The position numbers were made by a program, and so were the translations under genes. 64,000 bases of DNA from Microvirga sp. BSC39. Its GTDB lineage: Bacteria > Pseudomonadota > Alphaproteobacteria > Rhizobiales > Beijerinckiaceae. The stretch is taken from assembly GCF_000739015.1 (NCBI RefSeq), contig NZ_JPUG01000080.1:45727-109726 (forward strand), written 5' to 3'. The notes beneath the pieces are model-generated. The model was not told where the DNA came from and made no database searches. It saw only the letters and a list, made by a program, of their open reading frames with translations. Shown here piece by piece: positions 26,147-34,917 of the stretch; the first letter of the stretch is position 1; each line of letters opens with the position of its first letter.

Positions 26147-26836
26147 GTGTCAGAAATGGCCAAGAAATCCGTCACTAGCGCAGGCGAAAAGCCCAAGCCC
26201 TACCACCACGGCAACTTGGTCGAGGCGCTCATTGCGGCGACTGTCGAACTCATCGAGGAACGCGGGGTCGAGCAACTGTCCGTGCGCGAAGTGGCAAAAC
26301 GCGCCGGCGTTTCACCCGGAGCGCCGTTCCGGCATTTCCGATCGAAAACGGCGCTCCTGACTGCTGTCGCCGAACAGGCGATGGATCGGCTCACGGCATC
26401 AGTCGCCAGAGCCGTGTCGGACGTCGACAACGCTGATCCCGCAGCCGCGTTCGAAGCGATCGGACACGGCTATCTCGAATGGGCGCTGGCCAATCCTACA
26501 CATTTCCAGATCATCAGCTCCCGCACCTTGATCGACTTCGAAGCGTCCTCAAGCCTGCTCGACCAGAACAGGGCCATTCGTGAGACAATGGTTGAGCTGT
26601 TGACCCAAGCCCAACACCAGGGCCGGCTTGCCTCAGATGTTGACCTGGAACAACTTGTTCTCGCCGCCCGCGCCTTTGTCTATGGATTGGCACGTATGGC
26701 CATCGATGGTCACTTTCCGGAGTGGCATCCGTCCGAACCGCCTGCCATCGCGGTACGCAGGGCTCTGTGTCTCTTCATGAGCCAGATGATCGTTCCGCCA
26801 AAGCGTGATCTCGCGGAGCCCGAGAAGCCTCTATAA
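26147..26836 (+). CDS. TetR/AcrR family transcriptional regulator
   Basis: A 229-residue TetR protein. The N-terminal HTH is typical: YHHGNLVEALIAATVELIEE, VEQLSVREVAKRAGVSPGAP then FRHFRSKTALLTAVAEQAMD. The C-terminal ligand domain contains AFEAIGHGYLEWALANPTHF and a hydrophobic helix ending VRRALCLFMSQMI. The start is GTG at 26147 or ATG at 26156; neither has a clear Shine-Dalgarno. The second operator-like repeat ends only 13 bases upstream, so the protein probably represses itself and the divergent gene at 25611. Confidence 0.85.
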   Translation: MSEMAKKSVTSAGEKPKPYHHGNLVEALIAATVELIEERGVEQLSVREVAKRAGVSPGAPFRHFRSKTALLTAVAEQAMDRLTASVARAVSDVDNADPAAAFEAIGHGYLEWALANPTHFQIISSRTLIDFEASSSLLDQNRAIRETMVELLTQAQHQGRLASDVDLEQLVLAARAFVYGLARMAIDGHFPEWHPSEPPAIAVRRALCLFMSQMIVPPKRDLAEPEKPL

Positions 26837-27350
26837 AGGACTCTCCACCAGCGAGAGCTCATCGGAAGATCCACCAACGCAGTCACGGTCTATTTGGCTC
26901 GTTGGGCGATCCAATGATACTTGCCGCTTTCGGCATGCACACTCGATCAACGTTCTCGGCGATAGTGCCCAATACGAGAGTACGCAGGCAACCTAGACGC
27001 TTGATGACTTGGTTCACAATGTCGGCCAGTCGGTCGCTGGTGCCCTCCAACCGGTTTTGGCTTGTACGGGTGAAGGTCTGCAAGTGGCACGTTTGCGACG
27101 TAGACCGAACTTCCGCTTTGGACAGGAACACCAACCGTTCCTGTCAATGGACGAATTTTGCTACCTGACCCGGTGCAGACCTTCGGTCGGTGGTTCCGGT
27201 TCAAAGTCGGTATGATCCCGACGCTGGCCGCCTGCTCGGCCGCTGGCGTTGCCCTCTACCTGCTCACGGTGATTGCCGGACTGGAGGCCTTCAGGAATGT
27301 TCAGGGAGACATGGGTCGTCCCTTGAGGAGCTGCCAGTCGCCTCGACCAA
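26837..27350. other. Intergenic region, no supported gene
   Basis: About 510 bases. Short frames exist on both strands, and one from about 27190 has a hydrophobic stretch (IPTLAACSAAGVALYLLTV) vaguely like a SURF1 N-terminus. Nothing is strong enough to call. A small inverted repeat (AGGAAC..GTTCCT) is near 27123-27141. Confidence 0.5.
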
Positions 27351-28145
27351 CTATCGCAGCAGGACCAGGCTGAGCGCAATCACCGCCATTCCGGCCACCA
27401 TGCCATAGGCCGTCTCACGGCCCTGCGCATAGCGCTTGGCCGCCGGGAGCAACTCCTCCAGGGCGAGGAACACCATCGTCCCGGCCAGGACGCCAAACAC
27501 AATGCCGAAGGTGGCCGGGGACATCAGTGGCGGCAACGCCACATAGCCAAGAACAGCACCAAGTGGCTTGGCAAGGCCGGACACCAGGGACGCCAGGAGT
27601 GCCTTTGAGCGGCTTCCGGTCGCGTAGTACACCGGAACGGCGACCGAGATGCCCTCCGGAATGTTGTGGAGGGCAATCGCGACGGCGAGGGAGGCTCCAA
27701 CCGCAGGATCGTCCAGAGTTGCGAAGAAGGTGGCGAGCCCCTCGGGGAGATTATGGGCCGTGATGGCCGCCGCCGTGAGTAGGCTCATCCGGGCGATGGT
27801 GGTCTTGTCCCGCATGGTGGCGGCTGCGACGTCCGGATGCGGATTGGGAACGAGGCGGTCAAGCAGCACCAGCAGACCAATTCCGGCGAAGAATGCCAGG
27901 GCTGTCCAGGCATAGCCGGCCTTGGGGCCATAAACCTCGCCCAGCGAGGCAGCGGACTTTGGAAAGATCTCGAGGAGCGAGATGTACACCATGGCACCAC
28001 CCGCGAAGGCCAGCGCCAGCGCGAGATGATGCGAGTTTGTCTTGTCCATTCTCAGGACAAACAGGCTGCCCAGCACTGTGGCGAGACCCGCCCTGGCGCA
28101 GACCCCAAGCGCAACCAGCACCTCCGGCGTGAACAGACCGGGCAT
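27351..28145 (-). CDS. zupT: ZIP family metal transporter
   Basis: A 264-residue inner-membrane protein with eight hydrophobic helices. The metal-site motifs of ZIP transporters are present: TAHNLPEGLATFFATLDD in helix 4 and ALHNIPEGISVAVPVYYA in helix 5, with His and Glu ligands. It imports zinc or other divalent ions. It is the last gene of the minus-strand block that starts with the ECF sigma factor, 21 bases after the secreted-protein gene at 28167, so it is probably cotranscribed with it. Confidence 0.9.
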   Translation of the reverse strand: MPGLFTPEVLVALGVCARAGLATVLGSLFVLRMDKTNSHHLALALAFAGGAMVYISLLEIFPKSAASLGEVYGPKAGYAWTALAFFAGIGLLVLLDRLVPNPHPDVAAATMRDKTTIARMSLLTAAAITAHNLPEGLATFFATLDDPAVGASLAVAIALHNIPEGISVAVPVYYATGSRSKALLASLVSGLAKPLGAVLGYVALPPLMSPATFGIVFGVLAGTMVFLALEELLPAAKRYAQGRETAYGMVAGMAVIALSLVLLR

Positions 28146-28166
28146 CCTAACTGAGCCCGACGCCTG

Positions 28167-28622
28167 TCAAAGCTCGTCCTCCTGGCCCGGCTTTGCGCTG
28201 TCGGACGCCTGCGCGTCCTTCACGGTGATTCTGACCGTGTGGCTCTCCACCTTGCCGCTGGCGGACCGAACCTCATAGGCCACCTCGTCGGTTCCCTTGT
28301 AGGCAGTTTTCGCCTTGTAGAAGATGCCTTGTGCGGTCGCCTCCAACTTCGGACAGCGGGTGATCCGGCCCGCCTTGAGCTTCCCGCTGCGCACGTTCAG
28401 CTCGCCATTCTTCGGCGCGGTCAACACCCGGATCGTCGGCAGCGGCCCGGACGTGCAGTCCTTCCCTACGTTGCCGTAGACCCCAAGACGCTCCTGCTTC
28501 CCGGCGGCCACCTCGGCACTGCGGAAGGCACTGTTGCTCTGAGCCCAAGCGACGCCGTCAGGCACAGTAAGCGTGCCGGCACCGACCGCAGCCGCAACGA
28601 CGAGGGACTTCACGGGGATCAT
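28167..28622 (-). CDS. Secreted beta-sandwich-like hypothetical protein
   Basis: A 151-residue protein with a signal peptide (VVAAAVGAGTLTVPDGVAWA). The mature part has alternating beta-strand patterns (RLGVYGNVGKDC, TIRVLTAPKNGELNV, YKGTDEVAYEVRSASG, HTVRITVKD) typical of Ig-like or cadherin-like periplasmic domains with one Cys pair. AAGGAG precedes the ATG. It lies between TerC and the ZIP transporter on the same strand. Function is unknown. Confidence 0.6.
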   Translation of the reverse strand: MIPVKSLVVAAAVGAGTLTVPDGVAWAQSNSAFRSAEVAAGKQERLGVYGNVGKDCTSGPLPTIRVLTAPKNGELNVRSGKLKAGRITRCPKLEATAQGIFYKAKTAYKGTDEVAYEVRSASGKVESHTVRITVKDAQASDSAKPGQEDEL

Positions 28623-28770
28623 TCAGAACTCCTTTCAAGGGTAAAGTTGAGGGCAACGGGGCCAGGTTTGACGCGGCCTCGTTGAGGGAGATCTCACTGC
28701 TTCGATCCGGATGGAGATCCGGCGGCCTTTCGCCGGGCGGCCCGGCGCGAGAGCATGTTGGGGCCTTCGA

Positions 28771-29451
28771 TCAGGGCGAGAACGCCATGGCGGCGTAGAT
28801 GTAGCCCTTCGGCACATGCGCCCCGAACCCTTCCGCGATCAGGGTCATGCCGATCATCAAAAGGAAGCCCAAGGCCAGCATCACCACCGTCGGGTTGTTG
28901 CTGATGAACTGGGCGAGCGGGTTGGCCGCGAGCAGCATGACCGTCACGGCGGCGACCACCGCTATGACCATGATCATCACGATGTTGGTCATCCCGACCG
29001 CCGTGATGATGCTGTCGAGCGAAAAGACAAGATCGAGTAGCAGGATCTGGGTGATTGCAGCGCCGAATGTCATCGTCGCCTTGGTGGTGTCGAACACGTC
29101 GTCGTTCGGCGTCGGGTCCACACTGTGGTGGATCTCCGTGGTCGCTTTCCAGACCAGGAAGAGACCGCCGCTGATCAGGATCAGGTCGCGCCAGGAGAAG
29201 GCGTGTCCGAACAGAGTGAAGATCGGCTCCGTCAGGGTGACGATGATCGCGATCGTGCCAAGAAGCCCCAAGCGCAGGATCAGCGCCAGCCCGATGCCGA
29301 TGCGGCGGGCCTTCGAGCGCTGGTGCTCCGGCAGCTTGTTGGTGAGGATCGAGATGAAGATCAGGTTGTCAATGCCAAGCACCACCTCCATCACCACGAG
29401 GGTCGCCAGCGCCACAAGGGCCGTCGGATCGGAGATCCAGGAGAAGTCCAT
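28771..29451 (-). CDS. TerC family integral membrane protein (C-terminus frameshifted)
   Basis: A 226-residue TerC protein with seven hydrophobic helices and the conserved acidic motifs (VVMEVVLGIDNLIFISILTN, LLDLVFSLDSIITAVGMTN). TerC proteins are linked to tellurite resistance and to metal (Mn2+) homeostasis. The predicted end (AAMAFSP-stop) is abrupt. In the next frame the sequence reads on as ALIEGPNMLSRRAARRKAAG to a stop at 28694-28696, which matches a usual TerC tail. One missing base near 28775 would explain this, either a real mutation or a sequencing error. AAGGA precedes the ATG. Confidence 0.88.
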   Translation of the reverse strand: MDFSWISDPTALVALATLVVMEVVLGIDNLIFISILTNKLPEHQRSKARRIGIGLALILRLGLLGTIAIIVTLTEPIFTLFGHAFSWRDLILISGGLFLVWKATTEIHHSVDPTPNDDVFDTTKATMTFGAAITQILLLDLVFSLDSIITAVGMTNIVMIMVIAVVAAVTVMLLAANPLAQFISNNPTVVMLALGFLLMIGMTLIAEGFGAHVPKGYIYAAMAFSP

Positions 29452-29490
29452 GCAATGTTCCTTATGGTCGAATGTTCGCCGCGAGTGCTG

Positions 29491-29958
29491 CTATTTCAGC
29501 CGGCAGTCCGTCACGTGCCACAGGCCCGATGGCGGCGACGTGTAGGGCTCCACGTTGCGGCTTGTCCGCATACGAGAATCGACAAAGGCCCGCCCGAGAT
29601 CGAGAAAGGACACGTGGCCGACCTCTCCGGCTGGGGTAGTTTTGAGACCTTTGCCGTCCAGCAGCTGGTAGTTGGTCCTGATCCTGGGATCCTGTCCTGC
29701 CGCGTCGGGTACAGATGTAATCGTTCCCGCGCCCGTGCCTCGATCGGCATCGACGCGAAAGCGGAAGGTCTCATTGGTCTTCCGCACAGTCACGCCGAAT
29801 CCAGGAACACCGTCGACGCGGCTGCTGCGGATCTCGAAATGCTCGGCGGCATACTTCGGCCGGAAAGTGGCGTTCTCCAGCTTGCAGACCGCAGCCATGG
29901 CCATGGAAGGAGTCAGGATCAGCAGCCCGGCGATTAGAACAGTGACATGATTGCGCAT
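29491..29958 (-). CDS. Secreted hypothetical protein (155 aa)
   Basis: A 155-residue protein with a signal peptide (TVLIAGLLILTPSMAMAA) and one N- and one C-terminal Cys (AVCKLENATF, WHVTDCRLK) that may form a disulfide. The body is beta-rich (FRFRVDADRGTG). No family is recognised. It starts two bases after the stop of the CBS-domain gene and 39 bases before TerC, so it is almost certainly in the same transcript. Confidence 0.6.
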   Translation of the reverse strand: MRNHVTVLIAGLLILTPSMAMAAVCKLENATFRPKYAAEHFEIRSSRVDGVPGFGVTVRKTNETFRFRVDADRGTGAGTITSVPDAAGQDPRIRTNYQLLDGKGLKTTPAGEVGHVSFLDLGRAFVDSRMRTSRNVEPYTSPPSGLWHVTDCRLK

Positions 29959-29960
29959 GA

Positions 29961-31253
29961 TCAGGCGGCCTCCTTGGCCTCAATCCGGGAGGCCAGCACC
30001 TTGTCGATGCGGCGCCCATCCAGGTCGACCACCTCAAAGCGCCAGCCCAGCGTCTCGACGGCTTCGCCTGCACCTGGAAGATGCTGGAGTTCGCCGATCA
30101 CCAGCCCGGCCACGGTCTGATAGTCGCGCCGTTCTGGCAGAGAGATCCCAAGCTGGTCCGCCATCTCGTCGGCCGGCATCCAGCCGGCTAACAGCCAGGA
30201 TCCATCCTCCCGCTGCACGGCCTCGGGCTCTTCCTCGTGCTCGTCAGAGCGGAAGGCGCCGGCGATCGCATCGAGAATGTCGGCCGGCGTGACCACGCCG
30301 TCGAAGTGCCCGTACTCGTCATGCACGAGCGCCATCGGGACCTCGGCCTGCCGCAACACCTCCAGGGCGTCCAGAGCATCGAGGGTATCGGGGATGATCG
30401 GCGCCCTGCGCAAGTGCTTGCGGATGTCGAGAGCCTCCTCCCGCAACGTGGCGGCCAGGAGCTCCCGGGCCTGCACGACGCCTAGCATATTGTCGGGATG
30501 GCCCTCCGCCACCGGGAGACGCGAATGCGGGGTGTTGATCAGGATATCGCGGATCTCGGATGGGCTGTCGCTCAGATCGATCCAGTCGACATCGGTGCGG
30601 GGCGTCATCACTCCGCGTACCGCCCGATCACCCAGACGCATCACGCCGGCGATCATCTTGCGCTCGTCGGTTTCGATCACGCCCGCGGTCTCCGCCTCGG
30701 CCATGATTGTCTTGATCTCCTCCTCGGTGACTGCGCTCTCTGACGCCGTGCTCTGGCCAAAGAGCCGGAAGATCAGCTTGGTCGAGGCATCGAGCAGCCA
30801 GACGACGGGAGCCGCGATCCGCGAGATCAGGGCCATAAGGGGCGCGACCGTGCAAGCAATCCCCTCCGGGCTCTTGAGTGCCAAATGCTTGGGCACGAGT
30901 TCGCCCACCACGACAGAGAGATAGGTGATGGAGCCGATCACAAGGCCGTAGCCCAGCGGCTCGGCTACGCGCTCGGGCATTCCCTGGCCGAGCAGGATCC
31001 CGGTGAGCATGGCACCAAGCGCCGCGCCGGAAAAGGCGCCCGCCAGGATGCCGACCAACGTGATGCCGATCTGAACCGTCGACAGGAACCGTCCCGGGTC
31101 CTCCGCCAGCTTCAAGGCCGTGGCAGCGCCGGCCCGGCCATTGTCCGCCATCATCTTCAGGCGGGCCTTCCGGGCCGACACGATGGCGAGCTCCGACAGG
31201 GCAAAGAGGCCATTGAGGCCGATGAAAAGGACGGCAATGCCGAGTTCAAGCAC
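29961..31253 (-). CDS. Hemolysin-C/CNNM-type CBS-domain membrane protein
   Basis: A 430-residue protein. The N-terminal DUF21 membrane domain (about 1-190, four helices, LELGIAVLFIGLNGLFALSE) is followed by two CBS domains (RGVMTPRTDVDWIDL, VPMALVHDEYGHFDGVVTPA) and a C-terminal CorC/HlyC domain (QTVAGLVIGELQHLPGAGEA, FEVVDLDGRRIDKVLA). Related proteins (CorB/YfjD, YtfL) act in Mg2+ or other cation efflux. It uses a GTG start at 31253 with no strong Shine-Dalgarno. Confidence 0.88.
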   Translation of the reverse strand: MLELGIAVLFIGLNGLFALSELAIVSARKARLKMMADNGRAGAATALKLAEDPGRFLSTVQIGITLVGILAGAFSGAALGAMLTGILLGQGMPERVAEPLGYGLVIGSITYLSVVVGELVPKHLALKSPEGIACTVAPLMALISRIAAPVVWLLDASTKLIFRLFGQSTASESAVTEEEIKTIMAEAETAGVIETDERKMIAGVMRLGDRAVRGVMTPRTDVDWIDLSDSPSEIRDILINTPHSRLPVAEGHPDNMLGVVQARELLAATLREEALDIRKHLRRAPIIPDTLDALDALEVLRQAEVPMALVHDEYGHFDGVVTPADILDAIAGAFRSDEHEEEPEAVQREDGSWLLAGWMPADEMADQLGISLPERRDYQTVAGLVIGELQHLPGAGEAVETLGWRFEVVDLDGRRIDKVLASRIEAKEAA

Positions 31254-31325
31254 GATGTATCGAGTGCCAGGGGCACCCCTCCAGGAGGATCGACGGTATG
31301 GGTGTAGGGTTCTGATCGGGAGCTC

Positions 31326-31994
31326 TCATCCGAGGATCACCCACAGCTGGTCGAAAAAGGCGTTGATGCCGGCGAGGATTGCCGACGAGATCGCCGCCAG
31401 GATCAGCAGGCTGCCGATGGCGGAAAGCCAGCCCACGAGCGTAGCCAGTCCATCCCGCTCCAGGATGCCAAGCGCGAAAGCCGCGATGGCGAAGGCCGGG
31501 GGAATGTTGCCGAACGGGATTGGCAGGAACAGGATGATCGCCAGCAGCAGGCAGGCCGCGCCGACGATCCGCTCCGGAAGCGGGTGAAGCAGCATGCCGA
31601 GCCGGGGGCGCAGGAAGCGTTCCGCCCGGTGCAGGGTGGGACTGAGCTTTGCGGTAAGCAGTGTGAAGAAGTCACGGGAGATCGACCGCTCACGGATGAA
31701 GTGCGGCATCCACAGGGTGGAGCGTCCCAGCATCAGCTGCGCCGTGATGAAGAGCAGGGGTGCTCCAAGCACCGCCGACATGCCGGGCGGCAGCGGCAGC
31801 ACGTTGGGCGCGGCGAACAGGAGCATCAGGGCGCCAAAGGCCCGGTCGCCGAAGGCGTCCAGCACGTTGCCGATGCTGATGGTCGGGCTGGATCGGCCGG
31901 CGAGGTCGCTCAGGACCTCGGAGAACCGTTGTCGGGGCTCCACAGCGTCGTCTGGTGAAACGACCGTGGAGAGACTACTGGAAGGGTCGGGCAT
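31326..31994 (-). CDS. exoD: Exopolysaccharide synthesis protein ExoD
   Basis: A 222-residue ExoD family protein with four to five hydrophobic helices (FGALMLLFAAPNVLPLPPGM, LLFITAQLMLGRSTLWMP, ACLLLAIILFLPIPFGNIPP). In rhizobia ExoD is needed for normal exopolysaccharide and alkaline tolerance, which would fit the Mrp antiporter elsewhere in the window. It lies between the PRC-barrel gene and the CBS-domain gene on the same strand. Confidence 0.88.
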   Translation of the reverse strand: MPDPSSSLSTVVSPDDAVEPRQRFSEVLSDLAGRSSPTISIGNVLDAFGDRAFGALMLLFAAPNVLPLPPGMSAVLGAPLLFITAQLMLGRSTLWMPHFIRERSISRDFFTLLTAKLSPTLHRAERFLRPRLGMLLHPLPERIVGAACLLLAIILFLPIPFGNIPPAFAIAAFALGILERDGLATLVGWLSAIGSLLILAAISSAILAGINAFFDQLWVILG

Positions 31995-32146
31995 GGGCCT
32001 GTCTATAGTGGCTCACATGGAGGAATGCGAGTGGGGATGGTCAAAAGGTCGTCAGGGATCCTTGGGAAGTCCTGGCCGGAGCCGAACCGCCTTACCGATG
32101 ATCGCCGTGAGAGATCATCGGTCTTCAACACTGCAGAAGGAGGGGG

Positions 32147-32686
32147 CTACTGCTGTGGCACGCTGATCTGTTGGCGGTCGTCGAGATCGCGGAAGGCGTT
32201 GCTGTCGTTCTTGAACTCCGCCAAGCCGGCGAGCTGGGCAACATCCATGTTGCGTAAGGTCACCTTCTCACCCTGAACGGCGATGTTCTCGAGCGGAAGC
32301 GTGATCGCCTTGGCGCCAAAGCCGAGGAAGCCGCCGCGCTCGATGACCACGAACTGTTTCTTGTCCGTGTTGTTCTCGACCACACCTTCGATGTCGCCGA
32401 TCCCCTTTCCATCCGCGCCGACGAGATCCATGTCCTCCACGGCGTCGACCGTGAGGATGCGCGTCGTCGCCCCGAGCTTTGTCGTGGCCGTGGTTGAGCC
32501 AGTGGTGGAGCCCGACTCCGGTGCGGGCGATGTGTGTGCACCAGGAGAGGCCGGGGTAGCGACGGCCGGGCTTGAGGACGCAGGTGGCGTCGGGACCGTC
32601 TCAGGCGAGGAGGTTTGCGCTGTGGCGGGCACCATCAATACCGCCAGCGTGGCTACTGACAGAACAAAGGCTTTGGTCATTCTCAT
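32147..32686 (-). CDS. PRC-barrel domain protein, exported
   Basis: A 179-residue protein with a signal peptide (AFVLSVATLAVLMVPATAQT), then a low-complexity Ser/Thr/Pro/Ala linker (about 25-70) and a C-terminal PRC-barrel (MDLVGADGKGIGDIEGVV, QFVVIERGGFLGFGAKAITL). PRC-barrel proteins of this exported type are common in Hyphomicrobiales, frequently osmotic or general-stress induced. It starts at the ATG at 32686; a second Met follows two codons later. Confidence 0.82.
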   Translation of the reverse strand: MRMTKAFVLSVATLAVLMVPATAQTSSPETVPTPPASSSPAVATPASPGAHTSPAPESGSTTGSTTATTKLGATTRILTVDAVEDMDLVGADGKGIGDIEGVVENNTDKKQFVVIERGGFLGFGAKAITLPLENIAVQGEKVTLRNMDVAQLAGLAEFKNDSNAFRDLDDRQQISVPQQ

Positions 32687-32802
32687 TATCTTGATACAGG
32701 TTTAGACGGTTCTGCCGGCGCCATGCGCCGGCAGAACGGCAGTGCTTGATTGGGGCGAGGCACCATGGCGGCCCTGAACGCAGGGCCGCGCCAGCCTCAG
32801 GA

Positions 32803-33387
32803 TCAGATGTCTTCCTCAAACCCGAAGTCGCCGCCGGCATCACCGAAGTCCTCGGCTGCTGCCTGCTGCGGCTCGGCCTGACCGGCATCAGCGGCCTTAG
32901 CGTCGTCGCCTCCCGAGAAAGCACTGGCGAGCATGTTGCCGAGCACCACGCCGCCGGCCACGCCCATAGCGGTCTGGGCTGCCCCGGCCAGGAAGCCTCC
33001 GCCTCCGCGGGGAGCCATGCCGGGAGCCATGCCACCCATTCCAGGACCACCATGAGGGGGCATGCCGTGCATCGGCTGCGGCTGGTAGGGCTGATGCGGC
33101 TGGGGACGGGACTGCCCGCCACCAAACAGGCCCGAGAGGAAGCCACCGCCTCCGGCAGGACGGCTGGCGAGTTCCTGCTCCAGCTGCTGAATGCGCCGTT
33201 GAGCGGCGCTCAGCGCCTGCTCCTGCACCACGATGGTCTGGGCCATGTAGTAGGGCGCATTCGGCTGCTGGTTGATCTGCGAGCGGATGAAGTCCGCCGC
33301 CTGCGCGTCCGGAGGCGTGGCTTGGCGTTCAACCTGGGCGATCTTGCCGAAGAGTTGCTCGATGGCCTGACGATCCTGATGGTCCAT
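32803..33387 (-). CDS. DUF2076 domain-containing protein
   Basis: A 194-residue protein. The first 80 residues are the DUF2076 helical region (DHQDRQAIEQLFGKIAQVER, PYYMAQTIVVQEQALSAAQR), followed by a Gly/Pro/Met-rich middle (GMPPHGGPGMGG) and a hydrophobic glycine-rich segment (TAMGVAGGVVLGNMLASAFS) that may insert in the membrane. The Cys/His count is low. Function is unknown, although such genes are often near stress genes. AAGGA precedes the ATG. Confidence 0.85.
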   Translation of the reverse strand: MDHQDRQAIEQLFGKIAQVERQATPPDAQAADFIRSQINQQPNAPYYMAQTIVVQEQALSAAQRRIQQLEQELASRPAGGGGFLSGLFGGGQSRPQPHQPYQPQPMHGMPPHGGPGMGGMAPGMAPRGGGGFLAGAAQTAMGVAGGVVLGNMLASAFSGGDDAKAADAGQAEPQQAAAEDFGDAGGDFGFEEDI

Positions 33388-33418
33388 GTAAATCGATCCT
33401 TTCTGAAATGGTCGGTGA

Positions 33419-34135
33419 TTACTCTTCCCGCTGCCCGGTGAGGCTCAGCAGCAGCTGGAAGATGTTGACGAAGTTCAGATAAAGCGAGAGTGCGCCGAAC
33501 ACGGCCATCTTGCTGTTGGCCTCATGGCCGAAGCCTTCGGCGTACTGCTCCTTGATGTTTTGCGTGTCATAGGCGGTCAGACCCGTGAACACGAGCACGC
33601 CGATGATCGAGATGGCGAACTGCAGCAGGCTCGACCCGAGGAAGATGTTGACCAGCGAGGCGATAAGGACGCCGATCAGACCCATAACCAGGAACGAGCC
33701 GAACTTCGAGAGATCGCGCTTGGTGGTGTAGCCGTAGAGGCTGGTGGCGCCGAACATGGCGGCGGTAATGAAGAAGGTGCGGGCGATGCTCGCACCCGTG
33801 AACACCAGGAACACGGAGGCGAGCGACAGGCCCATCACCGCCGAGAAGGCGAAGAAGGTCGTACGGGCAGAGGCCGCCGTCATCCGCTCCATGCGGAACG
33901 AGAAGAAGAAGATGAACGCCAGCGGCGCCAGCATCACCACCCACTTGAGCGGTGTCTGGAAGATTGGCACGTAAAGGGCCGGCGTCGAGGCGACGAAGAA
34001 GGCCACAATGCCTGTCACCACCAAGCCGATGCCCATGGTGTTGTAGACCCGCAGCATGTGCTGGCGCAGGCCCTCGTCGAACAAGGCGCCGCTCGCGCGG
34101 GCCGTGGCGGTCTGCCAAGCATAAGGTGTGTTCAT
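33419..34135 (-). CDS. Bax inhibitor-1/YccA family membrane protein
   Basis: A 238-residue membrane protein with seven hydrophobic helices (GLVVTGIVAFFVASTPAL, VVMLAPLAFIFFFSFRM, FFAFSAVMGLSLASVFLVF) and a BI-1 C-terminal motif (VLVFTGLTAYDTQNIKEQYA). Bacterial members (YccA, YbhL) are linked to FtsH quality control or Ca2+ leak. AGGAG is seven bases before the ATG. It follows the anti-sigma gene by 20 bases. Confidence 0.9.
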   Translation of the reverse strand: MNTPYAWQTATARASGALFDEGLRQHMLRVYNTMGIGLVVTGIVAFFVASTPALYVPIFQTPLKWVVMLAPLAFIFFFSFRMERMTAASARTTFFAFSAVMGLSLASVFLVFTGASIARTFFITAAMFGATSLYGYTTKRDLSKFGSFLVMGLIGVLIASLVNIFLGSSLLQFAISIIGVLVFTGLTAYDTQNIKEQYAEGFGHEANSKMAVFGALSLYLNFVNIFQLLLSLTGQREE

Positions 34136-34155
34136 CGATGGTGTCTCCTGGTGGT

Positions 34156-34917
34156 TTACTGAAGCTTGCGGGACAGCCGGAGGGCCGCCCGTTCAAGGGC
34201 TTTGTCGCTGCCGTTGCCGGTCAGCGCATAGGCGAGCTGGCCAGTCTGCCAGTACACCGCCGTCGCTTTATCGAAGCGGGCCGGCATTGGAGCGATGACG
34301 TCGAAGGCGGGAGCCTGAGCGGCGAACAACGACACCCGACCGAGCTCGCCGGCGTCAATGGCGATCTCGATGCTGTGTCCGTAGCGGGACGGGAAGATCT
34401 GCGCGTCCCGCACCTGCCAGTCCTCGGGAAGGGACGGGAGCCGGATCCCGGTCTCGGCCAAAATCTCGGCGGGGTCGTAGTCCTCCACCTCGGGCTGCGA
34501 AACCATGCGGGCCCGCAGGAGGCTTGTCTCATGCGAGTGCAGGGCATCCTCGACGAAAGCTGGCGGCTTGGGTGAGGCCTCGCTGTCGGTGATGCCCAGG
34601 CCGACCTGTCCATGAGCGAACCAGCCGAAGCCGACGAGGGCCACGACAGCGGCGACCCGGCGGAACTTGAGCCGAAACTCCTGCCAGCCGAGAGCCCGCT
34701 CGAGCCGATCAGCGGCCACCAGCATCGGCTCGGGCGGACGGGGCAGGGGCGCCGCATGGAGCAACCGGAGGGCATCGCGATCCTTCAGATCGGCCATGAC
34801 CCGAACAGCGGCGTGCGGGTCGTGGGCAAGGTGCTCCTCGACCTCGATCCGCCGCGCCGGGTCGAGCTGGTCATCGATATAGGCGAGAAGGTCCGCTTCG
34901 GTGATGGGGTCAGGCAT
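34156..34917 (-). CDS. Anti-sigma factor, membrane-anchored
   Basis: A 253-residue protein. Residues 1-65 form an anti-sigma-like acidic helical domain (ITEADLLAYIDDQLDPARRI, EEHLAHDPHAAVRVMADLKD), one transmembrane helix lies near 90-110 (AAVVALVGFGWFAHGQV), and a periplasmic domain follows. I start at the ATG at 34917; the open frame further upstream overlaps the sigma factor. It overlaps the sigma-factor gene by 8 bases, so translation is probably coupled and it should hold the sigma factor inactive at the membrane. Confidence 0.8.
   Translation of the reverse strand: MPDPITEADLLAYIDDQLDPARRIEVEEHLAHDPHAAVRVMADLKDRDALRLLHAAPLPRPPEPMLVAADRLERALGWQEFRLKFRRVAAVVALVGFGWFAHGQVGLGITDSEASPKPPAFVEDALHSHETSLLRARMVSQPEVEDYDPAEILAETGIRLPSLPEDWQVRDAQIFPSRYGHSIEIAIDAGELGRVSLFAAQAPAFDVIAPMPARFDKATAVYWQTGQLAYALTGNGSDKALERAALRLSRKLQ

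Noticed and set aside
27190..27350. SURF1-like N-terminus
   Set aside because: Only one hydrophobic stretch resembles SURF1; the characteristic LGxWQ motif is missing.
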